DNA of 64,000 nt, taken from assembly GCF_019799965.1 (NCBI RefSeq), contig NZ_JABGCJ010000007.1, forward strand, positions 230,169-294,168. The letters run 5' to 3'. Position numbers and translations under genes: made by a program. This document shows, piece after piece, positions 42,566-50,991 of this stretch. Under the pieces are notes generated by a model. That model did no database searches. It had not been told where the DNA came from and saw nothing but the letters and a program-made list of their open reading frames with translations. Position 1 is the stretch's first letter; each line of letters starts with the position of its first letter. The stretch is from Modestobacter italicus (lineage in GTDB: Bacteria; Actinomycetota; Actinomycetes; Mycobacteriales; Geodermatophilaceae).

Positions 42566-44881
42566 TCAGTCGAAGCGGAGGGCGATGACCGCGACGTCGT
42601 CCCGCCGGTCGGGGTGCTCACCGAGGGCGTGCAGGCAGAGGGCGGCCGGGTCGGCGTCGGCGGGGGCCGCGTCGAGCCGCCCGACCAGTGCGGCGATCCC
42701 CTGGTCCATGTCCTCGCCGGGGCGCTCGATCAGCCCGTCGGTGTAGGCGACCAGCGTGGCGCCGCGGGGGACCTCGATCGCCCGGGAGGTGCGGCGGTGG
42801 GTCGCGTCGACCCCGATGAGCAGGCCGGTGACGCCGTCGAGCTGCTGCACCGTCCCGTCGACGTGGCGCAGCAGCAACGGCGGGTGGCCGGCGTTGGCCA
42901 GCTGCAGCCGCCACGGCTCCGCCGGCCCGGCCGGCCGCTCGACCCGGCCGTAGACCATCGTCGCCATCGGGGCGACGTGCAGGCCCTGCACCAGCCGGTC
43001 GACCCGGCCGAGGATCTCCGCCGGGTCGCCGTCCCCGGCGTCCCAGGCGCACGCCCGCAGCAGCCCGCGCAGGTGCCCCATCGCGGCGGCGGCCACGACG
43101 TCGTGGCCGACGACGTCACCGATGGCGACGCCCACGCTGCCGTCGGGCAGGTGCAGCAGGTCGTAGAAGTCACCGCCCACGTCGGCGGAGCTGGAGGCGC
43201 TCAGGTACTGGGCGGCCGCGGTCACCCCGGTGATGTCGGGCAGCTGGGGCAGCAGCGAGCGCTGCAGCGTCTCGGCGACGGAGTGCTCCTGCTGGTAAAG
43301 GCGCACGTTGTCCATCGCCATGGCTGCCCGGCGGGAGAGGTCCCGGGCGAGGTCCACGTCGTCGGTGCCGAACCGCCGGGCCTGGCTCTCGGCGACCAGG
43401 GTGAGCGCGCCCAGGGTGCGGCGGCGGGCGACGAGGGGCACGGTGAGCTGGGAGGAGGTGCCCAGCTCGGCCATCACCTCCCGCAGCGCCGGGTCAGGGG
43501 CGGCGGCCGCCAGGAAGTCGGGGGTCACCTCCGGGACCAGCACCGGCTCGTTGGAGGTGAGCACCCGCCGGATGGGGGCGGCCTCGGGCAGGTCGGCGAT
43601 GCGCAGCGCGGCGAAGCGGCGCAGCTCCTCGGTCAGGCCACGCCGGTGGGCGGCGGAGGTGCCGGTGACCGTGCCGTGCTCGTCGACCAGGGTGACGAAG
43701 ACCCAGTCGGCCAGCAGCGGCACGCACAGCGAGGCCAGCCGGTCGAGCAGGTCACCGGGGTCGAGGGTCGCGCTCAGCGTGCTGGTGGCCTCGGCCATCA
43801 GCGCCAGCCGGCTCTGGGCCCGCTCGGCCTCGACCCGGGCGGCGTCGGCGGCGGCGTGCGCCTCCTCGGCGTCCCGGCGGGCGGCCTGCTCGGCGGCGAA
43901 GGCGGCCTCGCGGTCGTCCTCGACCCGCACCCGCTCGGTGACGTCGGTCTGCACCCCGACGAAGCTGACCAGCGTGCCCTCGCCGTCGAAGACCGGCGTG
44001 ATGGACACCTGGTTCCAGAAGGCGGTGCCGTCCTTGCGGTAGTTGAGCAGCGTGGTGGTGATCGGCTGGTGGTCCTGCAGCGCCTGACGGATGTCCTCGA
44101 CGGTCTTGCGCTCGGTCGCCGGGCCCTGCAGGAAGCGGCAGTTGCGGCCGACGCACTCCTCGTAGGAGTACCCGCTGATCCGGGTGAACGACGGGTTGAC
44201 CCAGACCAGCGGGTCGTCCGGCTGGCGCGGGTCGGTGATGGTGAAGGCGATGTCGGTGGCGACGACGGCCCGCTCCCGGAGCGCCTGCAGCTGCGCCTCC
44301 GGATCGGCGGCGGCGTCGGACTCGTCCAGCTGGAGGAAGACGACCAGCGACAGTCGCTGCTCGCTCGCGTCGTGCGAGAGGGGGAAGCCGGTGACCCACA
44401 GCACCTGGTCGGGGTCGTCGGCGGTGGCGGTGGCGCGCTCGCGGTCGGAGCTGCGCCGTCCGGACAGCCGGACCGCCTCGCCGGCCACCGGCCGGCCACC
44501 GGCGACGTCCGACAGCGGCCCGCTGGTGCGTGCCAGCGGTGCACCGGAGAGGTCGGTGAGCCCGGCGGAGGCCCCCCAGGCGTCCACGGCGACCGGCAGG
44601 CGCACGTTGCCGGCCAGCTCGATCGCCGCGGTGTTGGCGTAGGTGACGGTGCCGGCCGCCTGGTCGATGACCAGGACGGCGACCGGGACGTCGGAGAGCA
44701 CCCCCGGCAGGGCGGACTGGGCACGGCCGTCGTAGCTGGAGACGACGGCCTCGGCAGCGCCGACGATGGACGCCTGCCGCCGGCGCTCGGTGGGTTCGGC
44801 GGTCGTGGTGAGCCCCTCGGCGATCGCGGCGGCGGCCTCGGTGGGGACCTGACCGGTCGCAGGTCGTCTGTCGGACGGCAC
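42566..44881 (-). CDS. PAS-LOV-GAF-PP2C (SpoIIE-type) phosphatase, putative blue-light receptor
   Basis: 771 aa. A first PAS domain (~57-185) precedes a LOV domain (~205-310). The LOV domain has NPSFTRISGYSYEECVGRNCRFLQGPATERKTV, whose Cys248 (codon 44138-44140) is the flavin-adduct cysteine, plus NYRKDGTAFWNQVSITPVFD. A short coiled coil, a GAF domain (~365-515) and a SpoIIE/RsbU PP2C domain (~545-771; GGDFYDLLHLPDGS, IGDVVGHDV, YTDGLIERPGEDMD) follow. Predicted role: light-tuned dephosphorylation of an anti-anti-sigma factor in the general stress response. GTG 44881 is supported by TACCAT 6 nt upstream. Confidence 0.9.
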   Translation of the reverse strand: MPSDRRPATGQVPTEAAAAIAEGLTTTAEPTERRRQASIVGAAEAVVSSYDGRAQSALPGVLSDVPVAVLVIDQAAGTVTYANTAAIELAGNVRLPVAVDAWGASAGLTDLSGAPLARTSGPLSDVAGGRPVAGEAVRLSGRRSSDRERATATADDPDQVLWVTGFPLSHDASEQRLSLVVFLQLDESDAAADPEAQLQALRERAVVATDIAFTITDPRQPDDPLVWVNPSFTRISGYSYEECVGRNCRFLQGPATERKTVEDIRQALQDHQPITTTLLNYRKDGTAFWNQVSITPVFDGEGTLVSFVGVQTDVTERVRVEDDREAAFAAEQAARRDAEEAHAAADAARVEAERAQSRLALMAEATSTLSATLDPGDLLDRLASLCVPLLADWVFVTLVDEHGTVTGTSAAHRRGLTEELRRFAALRIADLPEAAPIRRVLTSNEPVLVPEVTPDFLAAAAPDPALREVMAELGTSSQLTVPLVARRRTLGALTLVAESQARRFGTDDVDLARDLSRRAAMAMDNVRLYQQEHSVAETLQRSLLPQLPDITGVTAAAQYLSASSSADVGGDFYDLLHLPDGSVGVAIGDVVGHDVVAAAAMGHLRGLLRACAWDAGDGDPAEILGRVDRLVQGLHVAPMATMVYGRVERPAGPAEPWRLQLANAGHPPLLLRHVDGTVQQLDGVTGLLIGVDATHRRTSRAIEVPRGATLVAYTDGLIERPGEDMDQGIAALVGRLDAAPADADPAALCLHALGEHPDRRDDVAVIALRFD

Positions 44882-44887
44882 CGGGCG

Positions 44888-44893
44888 ATGGTA
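44888..44893 (-). promoter_or_regulatory. Candidate leaderless -10 of the LOV-PP2C gene
   Basis: Minus-strand TACCAT, then CGCCCG (6 nt), then GTG 44881. No ribosome-binding site exists upstream, so leaderless initiation is the simplest reading. Confidence 0.45.
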
Positions 44894-44939
44894 ACGACGG
44901 GCTCGGTTGCGCACCACCGAACGATCCGCCCGGGAGCGC

Positions 44940-45431
44940 TCAGCCGGCGCGGGGACCGCCCTCCGGTCCCGGGGACTGCTCGGCGGCCACCGCGGACTGG
45001 TGCCGCAGCCACAGCAGCCCCAGCACCGGCAGCAGCAGGGGGACGAAGCCGTAGCCCGAGCCGTAGCCCGACCACACCGTCGAGTCCGGGAACGCCGCCG
45101 GGTCGACCAGGGACAGCGTGCCCACGACCAGCACACCGGCCAGCTCCACCGCGCAGGCGAGGACGGCGGTGCGCCGCCCGCCGCGCCCGCCCCGGGCGAG
45201 GCCGATGGTGGCGAGCACGTAGACGACGGCGGCGAAGGCGGAGAGCAGGTAAGCCAGCGGCGCCTCGTCGAACTGTGTGGCGAGCTGGACCGCCGCCCGG
45301 GCGCCGGCGGCCAGCGCGAACACGCCGTAGAGCGCGACCAGCACCCGGCCCGGGCCGCGGGTGGTGTCCGGGACGGCGTCGGTCGGCTCGGGCGCCGGCC
45401 CGCCCAGCGCCCCGCGGGGTGTCTCAGCCAC
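44940..45431 (-). CDS. Hypothetical four-helix membrane protein
   Basis: 163 aa, four predicted membrane helices (VLVALYGVFALAAGA; YLLSAFAAVVYVLATIGLA; VLACAVELAGVLVVGTL; YGFVPLLLPVLGLLWL), short charged Pro-rich ends. I do not recognise a family. GTG 45431 overlaps the stop of the upstream membrane gene by 8 nt, so the pair is translationally coupled and probably works together. Confidence 0.7.
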   Translation of the reverse strand: MAETPRGALGGPAPEPTDAVPDTTRGPGRVLVALYGVFALAAGARAAVQLATQFDEAPLAYLLSAFAAVVYVLATIGLARGGRGGRRTAVLACAVELAGVLVVGTLSLVDPAAFPDSTVWSGYGSGYGFVPLLLPVLGLLWLRHQSAVAAEQSPGPEGGPRAG

Positions 45432-45789
45432 CGGTGACCGCCCACAGGTCGAGCAGCCGCCAGAGCATCACGGCGACGGCGAGCGCGGCCACGGCGAGCA
45501 CGGTGCCGGCCCAGCGGGTGGGCTCGCTGCGCGCCCACAGCAGCCCGGCGACCGGCAACAGCACCACGCTGCCCAGGTAGGCGAGGAAGGTGGCCAGCTC
45601 CGCGGGGCGCTCCCCGCCGGCCAGCTCGATCCCGGCGAGGACGGCCTGGACGACGAGCAGCACCTCGAGGACGCCGGTCGCGGCCAGGTGGGCGGTGCCG
45701 GTGCGCCGGCGCAGCGCCGTGCTCAGCCCGCCGAGGACGGCCAGGACGACGGCGGCGACGGTCGCCGCGACGACCAGCGGGGTGTTCAT
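45424..45789 (-). CDS. Hypothetical small membrane protein
   Basis: 121 aa, four hydrophobic helices (VVAATVAAVVLAVLGGLS; ATGVLEVLLVVQAVLAGI; ATFLAYLGSVVLLPVAGLLWA; VLAVAALAVAVMLWRLL). ATG 45789. Same size class and helix number as its downstream neighbour, with which it overlaps; the two may be diverged duplicates. Function unknown. Confidence 0.7.
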   Translation of the reverse strand: MNTPLVVAATVAAVVLAVLGGLSTALRRRTGTAHLAATGVLEVLLVVQAVLAGIELAGGERPAELATFLAYLGSVVLLPVAGLLWARSEPTRWAGTVLAVAALAVAVMLWRLLDLWAVTGG

Positions 45790-45901
45790 CGGCGCCGGCC
45801 GGCTGCAGGGGGGTGCACCCGCCCATCCTCCCTCGCCCTCCGGCCACCGTTCAGGGGCCCGCGCCGAGCGCGCGAGGCGTGGGGGGAACGGCGGTCCGTC
45901 C

Positions 45902-46894
45902 TCAGCGGTGGACGGTGGACATGTCGGGGTAGCGGTCGCCCACGGTGGCCCCGCGCGGCGCGGCCTCGTCCAGGGCCTGCAGGTCCTCCTCGGTCAGCTC
46001 GACGTCGGCGGCCCCGGCGTTCTCCTCCAGGTACCGCACCCGCTTGGTGCCCGGGATCGGCACGACCGCGGGGTTGCCGGCGCGGCCGGACTGGGCCATC
46101 ACCCAGGCCAGCGCCAGCTGGGTGGCGGTGACGTCCTTGCCCTCGGCGATCTCGCGCACCCGGTCGACGAGCTCGAGGTTCTGCTGGAAGGCCGCGCCCT
46201 GGAAGCGCGGGTTGTGGCGGCGGAAGTCGTCCGGCGCCAGGTCGTCGACGCTGCGGATCTGCCCGGACAGGAAGCCGCGGCCGATGGGTGAGTAGGCGAC
46301 GAACCCGATGCCGAGCTCGGCGCAGGTGGCCAGCACCCCGTCGTCCTCGGGGTCACGGGTCCACAGCGAGTACTCGGTCTGCAGTGCGGTCACCGAGTGG
46401 ACGGCGTGCGCCCGGCGGATCGTGTCGGGGGCGGCCTCGGAGATGCCGAGGTGCCGGACCTTGCCGGCGTCCACCAGCTCGTGCAGTGCCCCCCAGGTGT
46501 CCTCGACCGGCACGGTCGGGTCGACCCGGTGCTGGTAGTAGAGGTCGATGACGTCGACGCCCAGCCGCTGCAGCGAGGCGTCGCAGGCCCGGCGCACGTA
46601 GTCCGGGGCGCCGTTGATCCCGCGGAAGGAGCCGTCCTCCCCGCGCTCGTTGCCGAACTTGGTGGCGAGCACGACCTCCTCGCGGCGGCCGGCGATCGCC
46701 CGGCCGACCAGCTGCTCGTTGGTGAACGGGCCGTACATGTCGGCGGTGTCGAGGAAGGTCACCCCGAGGTCGAGGGCCCGGCCGATGGTGCGCTCGGCCT
46801 CGGCCTGGTCGCCGGTGCCGTAGAACTCGCTCATCCCCATGCAGCCCAGGCCCTGGGCGGAGACGGTGAGGTCGCGGAGCTTCCGTGTCTGCAT
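45902..46894 (-). CDS. Aldo/keto reductase
   Basis: 330 aa NADPH-dependent oxidoreductase. [11 protein letters not shown], the catalytic Asp-Tyr pair [21 protein letters not shown], Lys in VVLATKFGN, His in [10 protein letters not shown] and coenzyme loop [18 protein letters not shown] are all present. ATG 46894 begins [17 protein letters not shown]; upstream in-frame codons are non-conserved. Substrate unknown. Divergent from the siderophore importer. Confidence 0.93.
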   Translation of the reverse strand: MQTRKLRDLTVSAQGLGCMGMSEFYGTGDQAEAERTIGRALDLGVTFLDTADMYGPFTNEQLVGRAIAGRREEVVLATKFGNERGEDGSFRGINGAPDYVRRACDASLQRLGVDVIDLYYQHRVDPTVPVEDTWGALHELVDAGKVRHLGISEAAPDTIRRAHAVHSVTALQTEYSLWTRDPEDDGVLATCAELGIGFVAYSPIGRGFLSGQIRSVDDLAPDDFRRHNPRFQGAAFQQNLELVDRVREIAEGKDVTATQLALAWVMAQSGRAGNPAVVPIPGTKRVRYLEENAGAADVELTEEDLQALDEAAPRGATVGDRYPDMSTVHR

Positions 46895-47008
46895 GCCGGT
46901 GCGGTGCCCGCCGGGAGGGGTCGGCAACCCGCTTCCCACCCAGTGGGAGATCCAGCCGCTCTGGTCACGAAAAGGTCACGGGGAAGTGACAGACCGGCGA
47001 TCGAGCTG

Positions 47009-47047
47009 ATTGGTTAGGCACACCTAAGTGAGGCGAGCCTGACCTCA
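47009..47047. promoter_or_regulatory. Tandem IdeR/DtxR-type iron boxes upstream of the siderophore importer
   Basis: 47009-47027 (core GGTTAGGCACACCTAA) matches 15 of 19 positions of the actinobacterial iron box TTAGGTTAGGCTAACCTAA. A second, weaker match (TGAGGCGAGCCTGACCTCA, 13 of 19) begins 20 bp later at 47029-47047. Fe-loaded IdeR/DmdR would repress the downstream operon. Confidence 0.75.
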
Positions 47048-47070
47048 TACGTTCGAGCCTGGAGCCCCGC

Positions 47071-48084
47071 ATGCCCCGTACCGCCCGGCCGCTCGCCGCG
47101 ACCGCCCTGTCCCTCTCGGCGCTGCTCGCTCTCACCGCCTGTGGTGAGGACGCTGCGGTCGACACCGCCGCCGCGGACGAGGCGGCCACGGTCTCCTTCA
47201 CCTGGGACCGGAACACCGCTGCCGAGGACGCCGACCCCGCGTACGAGGAGACGACGGTCGAGGTCCCGAAGGACCCCGAGACCATCGTCGTGTTCGACAT
47301 GGCCGCCCTGGACACCATCGGTGCGCTGGGCGGGGAGGTCTCCGGCGCCCCGCTCGACTCGGTGCCCGACCACCTCCAGGACAGCCTGGCCGAGGACGCC
47401 TTCAACGCGGGCACGCTCTTCGAGGCCGACCTGGTCGAGATCGAGGCGCAGCAGCCCGATCTCATCGTCATCGGTGGCCGCTCCTCCGCGCTGTACGAGG
47501 ACCTGAGCGAGATCGCCCCGACCGTCGACCTGGGCATGCGCGGCTCGTTCACCGAGACGCTGGAGCGCAACGCCACCTTCCTGGGCGAGGTGCTCGGTGC
47601 CGAGGACGAGGCCGCCGCGGCGGTCGAGGAGATCGAGGCGGGCATCGCGGAGGCCCGGCAGGTCACCGCCGACGCCGGCACCGGCCTGGGCCTGATGGTC
47701 TCCGGTGGCCGGCTCAGCGCGATGGCCCCCGCCGGCGACGACGCCAGCGGACGCGGCGCGCGCGGCGGGCTGATCTACGACACCTTCGGCGTCCAGCCGG
47801 TGGTGGAGGACATCGAGGCGGCCACCCACGGGGAGCCGGTCTCCTTCGAGTTCCTGCTCGAGACGAACCCGGACCACCTCTGGGTCGTCGACCGGGACGC
47901 CGCCACCAGCGCCGAGGGGGCGCAGGCGGCCGCCCAGGTGCTCGACAACGAGATCGTCGCGCAGACGACCGCGGCCCAGGAGGGCCAGATCCACCACCTG
48001 GACCCGGTCGCCTGGTACGTCGTGTTCGGCGGCATCGAGACCGCGCAGATCATGATCGACGACGTGCTGCAGATCGCCGACTGA
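47071..48084 (+). CDS. Iron-siderophore ABC transporter substrate-binding lipoprotein
   Basis: 337 aa. Lipobox signal ALLALTACG, then a periplasmic-binding fold with KDPETIVVFDMAALDTIGALGGEV, QPDLIVIGGRSSALYEDLSEIAPTVDL and AWYVVFGGIETAQIMIDDVLQI. This resembles YclQ/FatB/CeuE-type catecholate-siderophore binding proteins. GGAG lies 7 nt before ATG 47071. First gene of a four-gene importer behind the iron boxes. Confidence 0.9.
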   Translation: MPRTARPLAATALSLSALLALTACGEDAAVDTAAADEAATVSFTWDRNTAAEDADPAYEETTVEVPKDPETIVVFDMAALDTIGALGGEVSGAPLDSVPDHLQDSLAEDAFNAGTLFEADLVEIEAQQPDLIVIGGRSSALYEDLSEIAPTVDLGMRGSFTETLERNATFLGEVLGAEDEAAAAVEEIEAGIAEARQVTADAGTGLGLMVSGGRLSAMAPAGDDASGRGARGGLIYDTFGVQPVVEDIEAATHGEPVSFEFLLETNPDHLWVVDRDAATSAEGAQAAAQVLDNEIVAQTTAAQEGQIHHLDPVAWYVVFGGIETAQIMIDDVLQIAD

Positions 48085-48122
48085 CCCGTGTCGGCCCTGA
48101 CCGAGCGCGCCACCGGCTCCCG

Positions 48123-49142
48123 GTGACGGCGCTCGCCACCCCCTCGACGAGCACCTCCACCCCGGTGCGGCCACGCCGCGCCTGGGTGGGGGTGCTCATC
48201 GGCGTCCTCCTCGTCGCCTTGGCGCTGACCGGGCTGTTCGTCGGCGCCTCCGACGTGACCCCGGGCTCGCTCGCCAGCGGCGGCGCGGACGGGGACGCCG
48301 CGTTCCTGCTGGTCGCCAGCCGGATCCCGCGCACGCTCGCGGCGGTCCTGGTCGGTGCCTCGCTGGGCATCGCCGGCCTGATCATGCAGATGCTGGTGCG
48401 CAACAAGTTCGTGGAGCCGGGCACCACGGGCGTCAGCGAGTTCGCCACGCTCGGCATGCTCGTGACGATCGTCTTCCTCCCCGGCCTGGCCGTGGTCGGG
48501 AAGATGGCCGTGGCCGCGGTGTTCGGCCTCTTCGGCACCTGGGTCTTCCTCCGGGTGGTCCGGATCGTGCCGGTGCGCCAGCTGGTGCTCGTGCCGCTGG
48601 TCGGGATCATGCTCGGCGGTGTCGTCGGCGCCGTCACCACGTTCTTCGCCTACCGCCTCGACCTCCTGCAGTCCCTCGGGCAGTGGTCGCAGGGCAGCTT
48701 CGCCACGGTCATGCAGGGCCGCTACGAGTTCCTCTGGATCGCCGGGCTCATGGTCGGGGTCGCCTGGTTCGCCGCCGACCGGTTCAGCGTGATCGGCCTC
48801 GGGGAGGAGTTCGCCACCAACCTGGGGCTGGACTACCGGCGGGTCGTCGCCGTCGGCATGGTGATCATCGCGGTGATCACCGCGGCGGTGCTGGTCACGG
48901 CGGGCATGGTCCCGTTCCTCGGGCTCGTCGTCCCGAACGTGGTCAGCCTGATCATCGGGGACAACGTGCGCCGGGCGATCCCGTGGGTCGCGGGCCTGGG
49001 GGCCGTGTTCGTCCTCGCCTGCGACCTGATCGCCCGCGTCGTCCGCTTCCCCTACGAGATCCCGCTGTCGGTCATCGTCGGCATCGTCGGTGCGGCGCTG
49101 TTCCTCTGGCTGCTGCTGCGGAGGCGGAGCCGTGCTCACTGA
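48123..49142 (+). CDS. FecCD-type siderophore ABC permease 1
   Basis: 339 aa, about nine membrane helices. FecCD signature: SRIPRTLAAVLVGASLGIAGLIMQMLVRNKFVEPGTTGVSEFATLGML and the late loop GMVPFLGLVVPNVVSLIIGDNVRRAIPW (ATPase-contact helix). GTG 48123. The next permease begins inside its last codons, so the complex is a heterodimer with tightly coupled translation. Confidence 0.93.
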   Translation: MTALATPSTSTSTPVRPRRAWVGVLIGVLLVALALTGLFVGASDVTPGSLASGGADGDAAFLLVASRIPRTLAAVLVGASLGIAGLIMQMLVRNKFVEPGTTGVSEFATLGMLVTIVFLPGLAVVGKMAVAAVFGLFGTWVFLRVVRIVPVRQLVLVPLVGIMLGGVVGAVTTFFAYRLDLLQSLGQWSQGSFATVMQGRYEFLWIAGLMVGVAWFAADRFSVIGLGEEFATNLGLDYRRVVAVGMVIIAVITAAVLVTAGMVPFLGLVVPNVVSLIIGDNVRRAIPWVAGLGAVFVLACDLIARVVRFPYEIPLSVIVGIVGAALFLWLLLRRRSRAH

Positions 49143-50160
49143 CCCCACCCCCACGGAGTCCGGCGCACTGCCCGCCGCCGGCCTGCACCGCACCAGGCTC
49201 GCCGCCTCCTGGGCCAGCCCGCGGTTCCGCCTCGTCCTGCTCGGCGGGGTCGTCCTGGCGTTGACGTGCGGTTACCTCTTCACCGACGTGCCCGGCTCGC
49301 TGGCGTTCGCGCTGCGGATCCGCAGCCTCACGGTGGTCGCGATGCTCGTCGTCGCGACGGCGGTCGGCGTCTCCACGGTGGTGTTCCACACCATCACCCA
49401 GAACCGCATCCTCACCCCCTCGATCATGGGGTTCGACGCGTTCTACGTGCTGATCTCCACCCTGATCGTGTTCACCTCCGGGTCGGCGGCGTTCCTGGCG
49501 TTCGACGAGTTCACGCTGTGGCTGGTCCAGGTCGTGGTGATGGTCGCGTTCAGCGTGCTGCTGTTCACCTGGCTGTTCGGGGGCAAGCGTCGGTCGATCC
49601 ACCTCATGCTGCTGGTCGGCATCGTGCTGGGGACGTTCTTCCGCAGCTTCACCGAGTGGATGCAGCGCATGCTCGACCCGCTGGACTTCCAGGTGCTGTC
49701 CGACGCCATGTTCGCCTCCCTCACCCGGCCCGACGAGACGCTGCTGGCGCTCACCGCCGGCCTCGTCGTCCTCGGCTGCGCCGCCGTCGTGCCGCTGCTG
49801 CGCACCCTCGACGTCCTCACGCTGGGCGAGCCGGCCGCCGTCGGTCTGGGGGTGGACCACAAGCGCGTGGTGATGACCCTGTTCGTCGGGGTCTCGGTGA
49901 TGATCGCGGCCTCGACGGCGCTGGTGGGGCCGATCCTGTTCTTCGGCCTGATCGTCGCCAACCTGGCCTACTCCTACGCGGGGTCGTTCCGCCACGCGTG
50001 GACGCTGCCCGCCGCCGTGCTCATCGGCATGATCTGCCTGCTGGGCGGCCAGCTGGTGCTCGAGCGGCTGTTCGGCTTCGGCGGCACCCTGTCCACGGTC
50101 ATCGACTTCGCCGGTGGCCTCTTCTTCCTGTACCTCGTGCTGCGGAAGGGGGCGCGGTGA
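49132..50160 (+). CDS. FecCD-type siderophore ABC permease 2
   Basis: 342 aa, about nine helices. VFHTITQNRILTPSIMGFDAFYVLISTL and VGPILFFGLIVANLAYSYAGSFRHAWTLPAAVLIGMICLLGGQLVLERLFGF are FecCD features. GGAGGCGGAGCC precedes GTG 49132, which overlaps the end of permease 1. Its stop overlaps the ATPase start (GTGA). Confidence 0.92.
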   Translation: MLTDPTPTESGALPAAGLHRTRLAASWASPRFRLVLLGGVVLALTCGYLFTDVPGSLAFALRIRSLTVVAMLVVATAVGVSTVVFHTITQNRILTPSIMGFDAFYVLISTLIVFTSGSAAFLAFDEFTLWLVQVVVMVAFSVLLFTWLFGGKRRSIHLMLLVGIVLGTFFRSFTEWMQRMLDPLDFQVLSDAMFASLTRPDETLLALTAGLVVLGCAAVVPLLRTLDVLTLGEPAAVGLGVDHKRVVMTLFVGVSVMIAASTALVGPILFFGLIVANLAYSYAGSFRHAWTLPAAVLIGMICLLGGQLVLERLFGFGGTLSTVIDFAGGLFFLYLVLRKGAR

Positions 50161-50915
50161 TCGCGCTCGAGAACGTCACCAAGCGCTACGGCGGCCAGCC
50201 GGTCGTCGACGACGTCTCGATCACGTTCGGCGGCGAGGGCGTGACGGCGCTCATCGGCCCGAACGGAGCCGGGAAGTCCACCCTCTTCGGCCTCGTCGGC
50301 CGGCTGCTCTCCCCCGACGCCGGCCGGGTCACCGTGGACGGGATGGACGTGGCGTCGACGCCGTCCAGCGAGCTGGCGAAGGTGCTCGCGGTGCTGCGCC
50401 AGGACAACCACGTCGCGGCCCGGCTGACCGTCCACGACCTGGTGGAGTTCGGCCGCTTCCCGCACTCGCGCGGGCGGCTCACGGTGCACGACCGTGAGCA
50501 CATCGAGAGCGCGATCGGGTACCTGGAGCTCGGCCCCTACCGGGACCGCTTCCTCGACGAGCTCTCCGGTGGTCAGCGCCAGCGGGCCTTCGTCGCGATG
50601 GTGCTCGCGCAGGACACCGAGTACGTGCTGCTCGACGAGCCGTTGAACAACCTCGACCTGCGGCACATGACCGAGATCATGCGGCTGGTCCGGCGGATGG
50701 CCGACGAGCTCGGCAAGCGGGTGGTCATCGTGCTGCACGACATCAACTTCGCGGCCAGCTACGCCGACCGCATCGTCGCGATGCGGGACGGCGTCGTGGT
50801 CGCCGACGCCCCCGCACGCGAGGTCATGCGCCCGGACGTGCTCGCCGCGGTCTACGACACCCCGGTCGACGTCCGGGAGATCGACGGCAAGCCGGTCGCC
50901 CTCTACTACGGCTGA
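50157..50915 (+). CDS. Siderophore ABC transporter ATPase
   Basis: 252 aa. Walker A IGPNGAGKST, signature LSGGQRQRAFVAMVL, Walker B YVLLDEPLNNLD, His switch VLHDINFAASYADRIV. FecE/YclP-type ATPase that powers the two permeases. GTG 50157 overlaps the permease 2 stop. Last gene of the iron operon. Confidence 0.94.
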   Translation: MIALENVTKRYGGQPVVDDVSITFGGEGVTALIGPNGAGKSTLFGLVGRLLSPDAGRVTVDGMDVASTPSSELAKVLAVLRQDNHVAARLTVHDLVEFGRFPHSRGRLTVHDREHIESAIGYLELGPYRDRFLDELSGGQRQRAFVAMVLAQDTEYVLLDEPLNNLDLRHMTEIMRLVRRMADELGKRVVIVLHDINFAASYADRIVAMRDGVVVADAPAREVMRPDVLAAVYDTPVDVREIDGKPVALYYG

Positions 50916-50944
50916 TGCGCGCCGCGCCGGGTGGCGGCCGGCCG

Positions 50945-50958
50945 GTTCCACGTGGAAC
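50945..50958. other. parS-like palindrome, intergenic
   Basis: GTTCCACGTGGAAC in the 76-bp gap between the siderophore ATPase and the NGG synthetase. Identical to the sites at 18054 and 40088, and the only perfect copy outside coding sequence. Confidence 0.7.
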
Positions 50959-50979
50959 GCGCCGGAAACGGCAGTCGCC

Positions 50980-50985
50980 TACGGT
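50980..50985 (+). promoter_or_regulatory. Candidate leaderless -10 of the NGG synthetase gene
   Basis: TACGGT, then 6 nt, then GTG 50992. No ribosome-binding site is present. Confidence 0.45.
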
Positions 50986-50991
50986 GGACCG

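Noticed and set aside
42566-45847. A 1093-codon minus-strand reading frame extending the LOV phosphatase upstream
   Set aside because: Codons before 44881 read as Arg/Gly/Pro noise opposite the two real membrane-protein genes; the domain set and the -10 element fix the start at 44881.
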